A stretch of 5,470 nt of DNA from the NCBI GenBank assembly GCA_025350945.1, contig JANXWW010000344.1, forward strand, positions 1 through 5,470, in the 5' to 3' direction. Both the position numbers and the translations under genes were made by a program. Below, piece after piece: positions 1 to 5,470 of the stretch (its first letter is position 1; the number at the start of each line of letters is the position of its first letter). The notes below the pieces were generated by a model. The model saw nothing but the letters and a program-made list of their open reading frames with translations, had not been told where the DNA came from and did not search any database. The stretch comes from Burkholderiales bacterium (GTDB lineage Bacteria > Pseudomonadota > Gammaproteobacteria > Burkholderiales > Usitatibacteraceae).

Positions 1-1045
1 ACCGATGGGGCCAAATGCGACGCGTAAAGACTCGCTGGTGGTCGAAGTTGACACCGCAGATAGCGAAAAAAATATTGATGAGCTCGACATTTCTTTGCCA
101 AAACTAGGGCGCCGTTTTAGCCGCGAATTCAAAGATCTTGAAGCACTTGATCCAGCGGGTTTCGGCAATCCCCGATTGCCCATAAAAGCGTTTACGCTGG
201 ATGAAACGCGGGAAATCATTTTTAAAACCATGCTTGATGGTGAAATCGATCACATCACTCAGTTAGATGGCACAGGCCCCGCAGACTACCGTTCAGTCGT
301 TGGCTTTTTTGCGCGCCAGTTACTCAAAGAAATGAAACTGGTGGGCGGTTACGATGTGATGTATGGCAAGGTGAAGATGTTTATGCGCGATCACCTTTTT
401 GTCAGCACTGTTGATCTCGAAGATGCGGGGGTGCTGCGCAATTTATCCGAACCCGAGGCGGGCAAGATATTGTTCGACAGCTTCAAAAAAGCGATCAACG
501 CACTCACGGTTCAGGATAGCGGTGCCGCGTTAATTGAAGATCGCATACGGCTGCGCGATACGCGCCCGTTTCGCACTGACCATCGCCCGTATTTGGCCGC
601 GAAGAAATCCGTATTCAGCAAAATCGTTAGCGAGCCAAACGCGGGCGGGTTTGAGTTGTTGTTCGCAAAATTTCTGGATGAGGCGCCTGACGTAAAAAGT
701 TTCGGCAAAAACTATTTAGCCGTGGGTTTCAAAATAGATTACGTCAAAGCTGACGGCGACCTTTCGAATTACATTCCTGATTTCATCGTCAAAACCCGCG
801 ACGGCATTGTCTGGATCGTGGAAACCAAAGGCCGGGTTGAACTGGATTTGCCGCAAAAGATGAATCGGCTCAGGCAGTGGTGCGAGGATGCGACGGCGGC
901 GAGCGTGGGTGAGGGCAAACGCGATGATGGCGCGATCTATCGTTTTGTTTATGTGGATCAAGGCGGATTTGAAAAACATACGCCGTCGAGTTTTGCGGGG
1001 CTGGTAAATAGTTTTACCGAATATCAGATTGCGCCGTCCGCATGA
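1..1045 (+). CDS. res: Type III restriction enzyme Res-like subunit, C-terminal part (5' truncated by window edge)
   Basis: This is the C-terminal portion of a Res-type ATP-dependent helicase/endonuclease, the subunit that translocates on and cleaves unmodified DNA together with Mod. The frame is open through the left edge, so the ATG at 5 is probably an internal Met and the helicase motifs lie upstream. About 347 codons are present, whereas Res proteins are usually near 900-1000 residues. Numbered from the ATG at 5, a PD-(D/E)xK nuclease core is visible: IPDF with D259, then a strand ending in VETKG with E273 and K275, followed by a basic/aromatic stretch with RQWCEDA. Preceding blocks such as GGYDVMYGKVK, LRNLSEPEAGK, INALTVQDSG and KKSVFSKIV match what I recall of the conserved region between helicase and nuclease in this family. 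No frameshift or lost catalytic residue is seen. The stop codon overlaps the next start (ATGA), which implies co-translation. Family is confident; activity is not testable without the N-terminal part. Confidence 0.9.
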   Translation, partial: PMGPNATRKDSLVVEVDTADSEKNIDELDISLPKLGRRFSREFKDLEALDPAGFGNPRLPIKAFTLDETREIIFKTMLDGEIDHITQLDGTGPADYRSVVGFFARQLLKEMKLVGGYDVMYGKVKMFMRDHLFVSTVDLEDAGVLRNLSEPEAGKILFDSFKKAINALTVQDSGAALIEDRIRLRDTRPFRTDHRPYLAAKKSVFSKIVSEPNAGGFELLFAKFLDEAPDVKSFGKNYLAVGFKIDYVKADGDLSNYIPDFIVKTRDGIVWIVETKGRVELDLPQKMNRLRQWCEDATAASVGEGKRDDGAIYRFVYVDQGGFEKHTPSSFAGLVNSFTEYQIAPSA

Positions 1046-2724
1046 GTGCGGACGCGCTAAAGCAAACGCTGGCGTTGCTGCTGCTTGAATGGGAAAGTGA
1101 ATGTGTGGAGTTCAAAGACGCCAACGACAACTTCTCCACGTCCGATATCGGCAAATATTTTTCGGCTCTGAGCAACGAAGCAAATTTGCGATCTCGTGAC
1201 GCGGGTTGGTTGGTGTTTGGTGTTGACAACAAAACACGCAAGGTGATTGGCACACAATACCGAAAAAATGCTGAGCGTTTGAATGGCTTGAAGCGCGATA
1301 TCGCAAATGGGATTGATCCTTCAACAACATTTCGCGACATCCATGAGCTTCACACGCCGGAAGGTCGCGTGGTGATGTTCGAGATTCCTGCTGCACCGCG
1401 CGGGATTCCCATTGCGTGGAATGGACACTATTTCGCGCGCAATGGCGAAAGTCTAGCGCCAATGAGCTTGGCCAAATTGGACGAAATTCGTGCACAAGAT
1501 GGTATCGAAGATTGGTCGGCAAAGGTGTGCCCGGGTGCGACGCTTGCTGATCTTGACGAAGACGCAATCGCTAAAGCGCGCGAGGTTTTCGCACAAAAGC
1601 ACGCACAAAGCATTCCGCGCTCAACGCTAGATTCGTGGTCGGCGGCTGATTTTCTTGATCGCGCCAAACTGACGATTGGCGGAAAGATAACGCGCACCTC
1701 GATCCTGCTTTTGGGCAAAAGTGAATCGACACATTATTTAAGTCCCTTCGTTGCCGAACTGAGCTGGAAACTGGAAGGCGAGGAACGTGCCTACGAACAT
1801 TTTTCGCCGCCGTTCCTGCTCACCTCAACTTTGCTGTATCAGCGTATTCGCAATTTGCGCGTCACGCTCTTGCCGCCGGGGCAAATGATTCCGATTGAGA
1901 TGGCCAAGTACGAGCAGAAAATCGTGCTTGAGGCGCTACACAATTGCATTGCCCATCAAGACTATCGCTCGTGTGAGCGCGTTCTCGTGATTGAGCGCGT
2001 CGGCGAATTGGAATTTCAAAATGCGGGCAGTTTCTTTGATGGCGAACCTGACGACTATGTTGTTCGCAACCGCACGCCGCGCCGCTACCGCAATCGTTTT
2101 CTTGCCGAGGCAATGGTGCAACTCCGCATGATCGATACCATGGGCTTCGGCATTCGTGAGGTCATGTTTCGCGGCCAGGCCAAGCGCTTTTTCCCGCTGC
2201 CCGACTACGATCTGACGGAGGCAAACCATGTCAAAGTACATCTGGCGGGGCGCTTCATCGATGAAAATTACAGTCGCATGCTGTTAAGCCTGCCCGATAT
2301 TAGTTGGGCTGAGATACTAGCGTTGGATCAGATACAAAAAGGCTTGGCACCCGATAATGACGCCCTACCGTTGCTGCGTAAACGCGGCCTGGTGGAAGGT
2401 CGCAGGCCTGCACTGCATATTTCTGCTGAAGTTGCGCTGGCCACAAATCAAAAGTCGACCTACATACGCTCTCGCCGCCAAGATGATCAACATTACCGCA
2501 AGCTCATACTTGATTACGTTGGTCAGTTTAAGCAGGCAACCACACAAGAAATTCGTGATCTCTTGATGTCGAAATTGCCAGATGCATTAACGGGCGAACA
2601 AAAAGAGCACAAAGTACACAATCTCCTTACCGCACTGCGCGTTGCTGGCGATATTTACAATACTGGGTCGAAGCGCTATCCAAAGTGGGTACGCCAGAGC
2701 CTGAACAATAAACCAATAGTTTGA
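1042..2724 (+). CDS. AlbA_2 (divergent AAA-4/Schlafen-like) and RecG-C-terminal/GHKL-like ATP-binding protein
   Basis: A 560-residue protein, often annotated as a putative transcriptional regulator, RNA-binding or RecG-like protein. The N-terminal AlbA_2 domain spans about residues 10-145: ECVEFKDA at 19-27, GWLVFGVD at 55-62 and YFARNGES at 130-137. A second module (about 200-405) resembles HATPase_c_4: N-box-like E297-A-L-H-N301 followed by HQDY (305-308), N327-A-G329 where relatives usually have NPG, and MGFGI at 367-371 matching the usual WGSGI. The tail from about 485 to 549 (EIRDLL, then a helix and RYPKW) looks like a winged-helix. No signal peptide or membrane segment is seen, so it should be cytosolic. 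Its ATG overlaps the Res stop as ATGA, and there is no good Shine-Dalgarno, so it is probably expressed by coupling. Related genes occur inside R-M loci; their molecular role there is not settled. Domain assignment is solid; function (regulator, accessory nucleic-acid factor or effector) is inference. Confidence 0.85.
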   Translation: MSADALKQTLALLLLEWESECVEFKDANDNFSTSDIGKYFSALSNEANLRSRDAGWLVFGVDNKTRKVIGTQYRKNAERLNGLKRDIANGIDPSTTFRDIHELHTPEGRVVMFEIPAAPRGIPIAWNGHYFARNGESLAPMSLAKLDEIRAQDGIEDWSAKVCPGATLADLDEDAIAKAREVFAQKHAQSIPRSTLDSWSAADFLDRAKLTIGGKITRTSILLLGKSESTHYLSPFVAELSWKLEGEERAYEHFSPPFLLTSTLLYQRIRNLRVTLLPPGQMIPIEMAKYEQKIVLEALHNCIAHQDYRSCERVLVIERVGELEFQNAGSFFDGEPDDYVVRNRTPRRYRNRFLAEAMVQLRMIDTMGFGIREVMFRGQAKRFFPLPDYDLTEANHVKVHLAGRFIDENYSRMLLSLPDISWAEILALDQIQKGLAPDNDALPLLRKRGLVEGRRPALHISAEVALATNQKSTYIRSRRQDDQHYRKLILDYVGQFKQATTQEIRDLLMSKLPDALTGEQKEHKVHNLLTALRVAGDIYNTGSKRYPKWVRQSLNNKPIV

Positions 2725-2781
2725 ATCCAGAAATTTCATCGTGCTAACAATAAAAACAAACTAAGAGAAAACGCTAACGAT

Positions 2782-2895
2782 ATGAAAAATAAGGAAATTC
2801 TTATAGTTAAAGCATTAAAATTTTCGCCCATTCACATTAGAGAAGCCGTGTTTTTAACGATAGCGGCGGTATTTTTACGATCACCAATTAAGTGA
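2782..2895 (+). CDS. Possible small ORF, 37 aa, hypothetical
   Basis: An ATG-started frame of 37 codons ending in TGA. It has a lysine-rich start (MKNKEILIVKALKF) and a short hydrophobic stretch, AVFLTIAAVFL, near residues 23-33, then a basic end. This could be a tiny membrane-seeking peptide, but no family is recognised. No convincing Shine-Dalgarno sits at the right distance; a purine-rich AGAGAAAA lies somewhat too far upstream. The stop lies within the inverted repeat at 2878-2898. An open frame of this size in AT-rich DNA can easily be chance, so this is listed only as a candidate. Confidence 0.15.
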   Translation: MKNKEILIVKALKFSPIHIREAVFLTIAAVFLRSPIK

Positions 2896-2898
2896 TCG
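2878..2898. promoter_or_regulatory. Inverted repeat CGATCAC-N7-GTGATCG, candidate operator
   Basis: Two perfect 7-bp arms (2878-2884 and 2892-2898) flank a 7-base AT-rich spacer, giving 21 bp with dyad symmetry. A related half-site, GATTCAC, follows at 2904-2910 and recurs at 2999-3005. The spacing suits a dimeric helix-turn-helix regulator. The arms contain GATC, so Dam-type methylation could affect the site if the host has it. No T-run follows, which argues against a terminator. The position, 179 bases before the mod ATG, fits control of mod, but the cognate regulator is unknown. Confidence 0.3.
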
Positions 2899-2987
2899 AC
2901 ATTGATTCACGCCAAATGGCAAATCAAACAAATTAGCGCTTAGAAATGCTTTAGAAAAACAAGTATCCGTTATTAATCAACCATTTC

Positions 2988-2993
2988 TATAAC
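2988..2993 (+). promoter_or_regulatory. Weak candidate -10 element (TATAAC) upstream of mod
   Basis: The hexamer TATAAC matches the sigma-70 -10 consensus at five of six positions. No good -35 hexamer lies 16-18 bases upstream, so this is only a weak call. If used, transcription would start near 3000 and the leader of mod would include the 11-bp tandem repeat. A competing arrangement with TTGAAT at 3027-3032 and TAGAAC at 3050-3055 is described in the findings. Confidence 0.2.
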
Positions 2994-3021
2994 GCTTTGA
3001 TTCACCGCTTGCCGCATCAGA

Positions 3022-3050
3022 CTCTTTTGAATCTCTTTTGAATCTCTTTT
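3022..3050 (+). repeat. 11-bp tandem repeat, about 2.6 copies, in the mod leader
   Basis: The unit CTCTTTTGAAT occurs twice exactly (3022-3032 and 3033-3043) and is followed by a partial third copy, CTCTTTT (3044-3050). It ends 26 bases before the mod ATG. An in-frame TAG at 3050-3052 keeps it outside the reading frame, so changes in copy number would alter leader length or promoter spacing, not the protein. Such short direct repeats can expand or contract by slippage. Too few copies and no spacers rule out CRISPR. Confidence 0.8.
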
Positions 3051-3076
3051 AGAACCATAAAAAGCCCCCATTCGCC

Positions 3077-5002
3077 ATGTCCCGTCCACCCACCCACCGC
3101 CCCGCCTACGAGCTCACCGATGCTGAGAAGCGCGATCTCACCCAGCTCATCAATCAGGGCAAGCCCCTGCCGGAGAAATACCGCTTTATCCTGTTTGAGG
3201 ACAAGCGCGAAGTGGAGCTTACGTGGAACGGCAAGACCCGCGATGTGTGTACGACCGTGCTGCCGTTCCAGTCGCTGGAGCATATTGATGAGCCGCGCAC
3301 CGAAACCAAGATTCAGGAGGATTTTTTCGATTCACGCGGTCGCCAGCACAAAGGTTGGACCAACAAACTCATCTGGGGCGACAACAAGCTGATTCTTTCA
3401 TCGCTCAAATCCGGTGCGCTGCGCCGTCAGATTGAGGATGCGGGCGGCTTAAAGCTCATCTACATCGATCCGCCGTTCGATGTCGGCGCGGATTTTTCCA
3501 TGGACATCGAAATCGGCGGCGAGACTTTTCATAAAGAAGCAAACCTGCTGGAACAGATCGCCTATCGCGACACTTGGGGACGAGGAGCAGACTCATTCAT
3601 CAGCATGATTTATGAGCGGTTGATTTTGATGCGGGATTTGATGGCGGTGGATGGGAGTATTTATGTTCATTGTGATTATCGCGTCAATAGCTTCCTGCGA
3701 CTTGCGATGGATGAAGTGTTTGGTCGAGATCGGCTCCGCAACGAAATCATTTGGACTTATAGCGGCGGCGCAATTCCTATTGATGACTTCCCTCGCAAAC
3801 ATGACACTATTCTCAAGTACAGAGCGGGCGATTCACATATTTTTAATACGCAATACAAACCGTACAATGAATTGACTGCCAAGAGAATGCAAAATATTCA
3901 TAAAGGTGTGATGGTGGACGTGGAGCGTGGAACACCGGTTACAGATTGGTGGACTGACATAAAGGTACCAACTGGCCCCGCAAATAAAGAGAAGGTTGGC
4001 TACCCAACACAAAAACCTGAAGCTTTACTTGAACGAATTATCAGGGTTTCTTCAAACGAGGGGGACATCGTTGCCGATTTTTTCTGCGGTTCCGGCACCA
4101 CCGCAGCCGTCGCCGAAAAACTCGGTCGTAAATGGATCGCCACCGACCTCGGCAAGTTCGGCATCCACACCACCCGCAAACGCTTGATCGGCGTGCAGCG
4201 CGAGTTGAAAGCCGCCGACAAAAACTTCCGCGCCTTCGAGGTGTTGAATCTGGGTCGCTACGAGCGCCAAGCCTATTTGAATGTCACAGGCCGCCTCACC
4301 GGCAAGCAAAAAACTGAAGCCCTCGCCATCAAGGAGCGAGAATTTCGCGACCTGATCCTGCGCGCCTACAAGGCCGAGCCATTGCAGGGCGAGAGCTTCT
4401 TCCACGGCAAGAATGCCGGGCGGCTGGTGGTGGTAGGGCCGATCAATCTGCCAGTGGGGCGTTTGTTCGTTGAAGAAGTGATCACCGAATGCAGGAAGCG
4501 CGGTGCCTCACGCGCAGACATGTTGGCATTTGAGTTTGAGATGGGCTTATTCCCTGCCGTACTGGAAGAGGCTAAAAGCAAAGGCATCGATCTCGCACCC
4601 AAATACATCCCGGCGGAAGTGTTCGACAAGCGCGCGGTGGATCGCGGGCAGGTGGTGTTCCACGACGTAAGCTTCGTCGAGGCCATACCGCGCTACGCAA
4701 AAGGCAAATCTGCAAAGGACAAGCTGACGATTTCCATCGAGCTCACCGACTTCTCCGTCTACTACACACAAGGGGCTGCCGAGGCTGCCATCGCCTCGAT
4801 GAAAGAAGGAAAAAGTGAAGTGATGTGTGAGCAAGGCCAGCTCATCAAAGTGAGCAAAGACAAGAACGGCGTGGTGACACGCGACGTGCTCACCACCGCC
4901 GAGCACAGCTACCAAGCGCCTGGGCGCTACACGGTGGCGGTGAAGGTAATCAATATTTTTGGGAACGACACGATGACATTAGTGCCGGTGAATGTGGGGT
5001 AG
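3077..5002 (+). CDS. mod: Type III-like Mod subunit, site-specific amino-methyltransferase (adenine-N6 likely)
   Basis: A complete 641-residue beta-class amino-methyltransferase: motif IV (YIDPPF, residues 129-134) precedes the AdoMet-binding motif I (F336-C-G-S-G340, in ADFFCGSGTT). It transfers a methyl group from S-adenosylmethionine, most likely to adenine N6, protecting host DNA and guiding Res. The N-terminal block of about 8-75 and DTWGRG, MIYERL, YVHCDYR and GYPTQKPEALLERII match Mod-type relatives as I recall them. The interval between motifs IV and I should hold the target recognition region. The C-terminus (about 609-641: HSYQAPGRY, then VAVKV and IFGNDTM) resembles a small PKD/Ig-like beta fold. 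Motif IV is DPPF; DPPY is more usual, but Phe is tolerated in some methyltransferases. The start at 3077 is chosen because TAG lies in frame at 3050-3052 and no other ATG intervenes; no clear Shine-Dalgarno precedes it. Codons are AT-richer in the middle (see findings). The gene is separated from res by the accessory gene and a 352-bp gap. Confidence 0.92.
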   Translation: MSRPPTHRPAYELTDAEKRDLTQLINQGKPLPEKYRFILFEDKREVELTWNGKTRDVCTTVLPFQSLEHIDEPRTETKIQEDFFDSRGRQHKGWTNKLIWGDNKLILSSLKSGALRRQIEDAGGLKLIYIDPPFDVGADFSMDIEIGGETFHKEANLLEQIAYRDTWGRGADSFISMIYERLILMRDLMAVDGSIYVHCDYRVNSFLRLAMDEVFGRDRLRNEIIWTYSGGAIPIDDFPRKHDTILKYRAGDSHIFNTQYKPYNELTAKRMQNIHKGVMVDVERGTPVTDWWTDIKVPTGPANKEKVGYPTQKPEALLERIIRVSSNEGDIVADFFCGSGTTAAVAEKLGRKWIATDLGKFGIHTTRKRLIGVQRELKAADKNFRAFEVLNLGRYERQAYLNVTGRLTGKQKTEALAIKEREFRDLILRAYKAEPLQGESFFHGKNAGRLVVVGPINLPVGRLFVEEVITECRKRGASRADMLAFEFEMGLFPAVLEEAKSKGIDLAPKYIPAEVFDKRAVDRGQVVFHDVSFVEAIPRYAKGKSAKDKLTISIELTDFSVYYTQGAAEAAIASMKEGKSEVMCEQGQLIKVSKDKNGVVTRDVLTTAEHSYQAPGRYTVAVKVINIFGNDTMTLVPVNVG

Positions 5003-5331
5003 ATTAAATTAAAAACCCTAGGTTCGGCGGGCATCCTCAAGCACTTTTGGCTCAAACGGCGCGCTCCGCTTAGCATCTAGCAGTATTCTGAGCAGCCTTA
5101 CGTGAGGAATTTGCTTTTACTCTGCACCACGAAAAAGTAGATTCTTCACTACGCTCAGAATGACAATCAAAACTGAACCCAAACCGAAGTCGCGGCGATT
5201 CACCACCACAATCCCGCCACATTCATGCCCTGCTTTTGTCTTTTCTTTCCGCTAAAGTTATGGTGTGAGCTGGCGCGTGGTGTTGGCCATATTTCGCATG
5301 ACTTAAATTAGCATGCCTGGGAAAAATAAAA
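5003..5331. other. Non-coding interval downstream of mod with repeat-like sequence
   Basis: No conserved ORF, tRNA or clear intrinsic terminator was found on either strand in these 329 bases. The start is AT-rich (ATTAAATTAAAAA). A 12-bp near-palindrome, CCTTACGTGAGG, lies at 5096-5107. The main structure is the pair of 9-bp inverted arms at 5085-5093 and 5153-5161, the second within a dispersed-repeat-like element. The stretch probably marks the end of the R-M locus and separates it from the next gene. Confidence 0.6.
5137..5165. repeat. Dispersed intergenic repeat-like element (rc: TGTCATTCTGAGCGTAGTGA...)
   Basis: Read on the - strand this is TGTCATTCTGAGCGTAGTGA followed by AGAATCTAC. 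I recognise it as a common type of intergenic repeat scattered through many bacterial genomes, with the pattern CATTCTGAGCG...GAAGAATCT. It has internal dyad symmetry (ATTCT at 5141-5145 pairs with AGAAT at 5157-5161). A copy of ATTCTGAGC at 5085-5093 lies in the opposite orientation, giving 9-bp inverted arms 59 bases apart. It is not coding, and its function is unknown. Whether it is multicopy in this genome cannot be seen from one window. Confidence 0.5.
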
Positions 5332-5470
5332 ATGAAGTTTCTCCGATCTGTATTCGCGTTCATCATCGGCGCATGTCGTTTTGTTACTCGCGCGGTTGCG
5401 TGGCTACTGTCTAAAATTTTTGGCTCGGTCTCGTGGCAATCGCCGCCTTGGCTGAAATGGATCGGCAGTA
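5332..5470 (+). CDS. Start of a membrane-anchored or exported protein (3' truncated by window edge)
   Basis: An ATG frame stays open for 46 codons to the right edge. The protein begins with MKFLRSVFAFIIGACRF: basic residues, then a hydrophobic segment, a second partly hydrophobic segment with RAVAWLLSKIF, and then WQSPPWLKW. This suggests an N-terminal signal anchor or membrane-associated helix. An upstream TGGGA at 5318-5322 is a weak, slightly distant ribosome site; TGA at 5299-5301 limits upstream extension. The tryptophan/proline pattern loosely recalls N-termini of bacterial alpha-2-macroglobulin-like proteins, but this is only an impression and no family is assigned. It lies beyond the repeat-bearing gap and is probably not part of the R-M system. 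Confidence 0.5.
   Translation, partial: MKFLRSVFAFIIGACRFVTRAVAWLLSKIFGSVSWQSPPWLKWIGS

Larger units (their letters stand above)
2725..3076. other. AT-rich intergenic gap between accessory gene and mod
   Basis: These 352 bases carry no recognisable conserved gene. Hand counting gives 79 G+C in 240 bases (33%) over 2761-3000, well below both flanking genes. It contains a possible 37-codon ORF (2782-2895), an inverted repeat (2878-2898), two copies of TTGATTCAC (2902-2910 and 2997-3005) and an 11-bp tandem repeat (3022-3050). No transposase fragment, terminal inverted repeats or strong hairpin-plus-T-run terminator was found. The likely role is the control region of mod, which otherwise has no promoter of its own; a degraded gene is the alternative. 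Confidence 0.6.

Noticed and set aside
5..7. ATG as the true start of the Res-like gene
   Set aside because: The frame is open to the window edge (CCG precedes it) and the protein begins in the middle of a known family region, without helicase motifs, so this is most likely an internal Met of a gene cut by the window.
1112..1567. 151-codon open frame on the - strand
   Set aside because: It lies inside the well-supported AlbA_2 gene, has low-complexity, shadow-like composition and shows no recognisable motif.
2878..2898. Intrinsic terminator for the res-accessory unit
   Set aside because: The stem is only 7 bp with moderate GC and no T-run follows it, so an operator-like reading fits better.
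3022..3050. CRISPR-like array
   Set aside because: Repeats are 11 bp, directly adjacent without spacers, fewer than three full copies, and no cas gene is near.
2725..3076. Insertion sequence remnant in the gap
   Set aside because: No transposase fragment, terminal inverted repeats or target-site duplication could be identified; AT-richness alone is insufficient.
3651..3875. 74-codon + strand frame in another phase inside mod
   Set aside because: It overlaps the continuous, motif-bearing mod frame, which shows no frameshift here.
4052..4405. 117-codon open frame on the - strand, and other - strand frames inside mod
   Set aside because: They are opposite the conserved methyltransferase coding sequence and read as GC-driven shadows with no motif or start signal.
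5313..5414. Alternative 33-codon ORF starting at ATG 5313
   Set aside because: It stops within the window, has no domain-like character, and overlaps the frame starting at 5332, which stays open to the edge and has a plausible membrane-type N-terminus.

Overview
The window looks like part of a bacterial defence island built around a type III-like restriction-modification (R-M) locus. It holds three main genes, all on the + strand. In order they are the 3' two-fifths or less of a Res-type helicase/endonuclease subunit (to 1045), an AlbA_2/RecG-C-terminal-like ATP-binding protein (1042-2724), and a complete Mod-type beta-class amino-methyltransferase (3077-5002). The left edge cuts the Res gene, so its helicase motor is outside the window. 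Its PD-(D/E)xK nuclease core is visible and looks intact. Dense coding, moderate GC (roughly 45-60% in genes) and an ATGA stop/start overlap indicate a bacterium. I would lean towards a proteobacterium, but no marker gene settles the taxonomy.

Region by region: 1-2724 is a tight two-gene unit in which the second start codon overlaps the first stop. 2725-3076 is a 352-bp AT-rich gap (33% GC over 2761-3000 by hand count). It contains a possible 37-codon ORF, a 7-bp-arm inverted repeat with nearby related half-sites, and an 11-bp tandem repeat close to the mod start. 3077-5002 is mod. It is GC-rich at both ends, but its middle (3601-4080, about 45% GC against about 59% just downstream) covers the interval between catalytic motif IV and motif I, where the target recognition region is expected. 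5003-5331 is non-coding and carries a dispersed-repeat-like element of the 'ATTCTGAGCG...GAAGAAT' kind. From 5332 a new ORF with a hydrophobic, basic N-terminus runs off the right edge.

Working model (inference): Mod methylates host DNA at a specificity set by its central region. Res, with Mod, translocates on and cuts unmodified DNA. The AlbA_2/GHKL-like protein, translationally coupled to Res, is an accessory or regulatory component. Two things are unusual: the order (res, accessory gene, then mod, where classical type III loci are mod-res) and the separate, repeat-bearing control region in front of mod. I do not see a wholly new system. The coupled accessory protein, the compositional mosaic in mod and the structured mod leader are the parts most worth following up.
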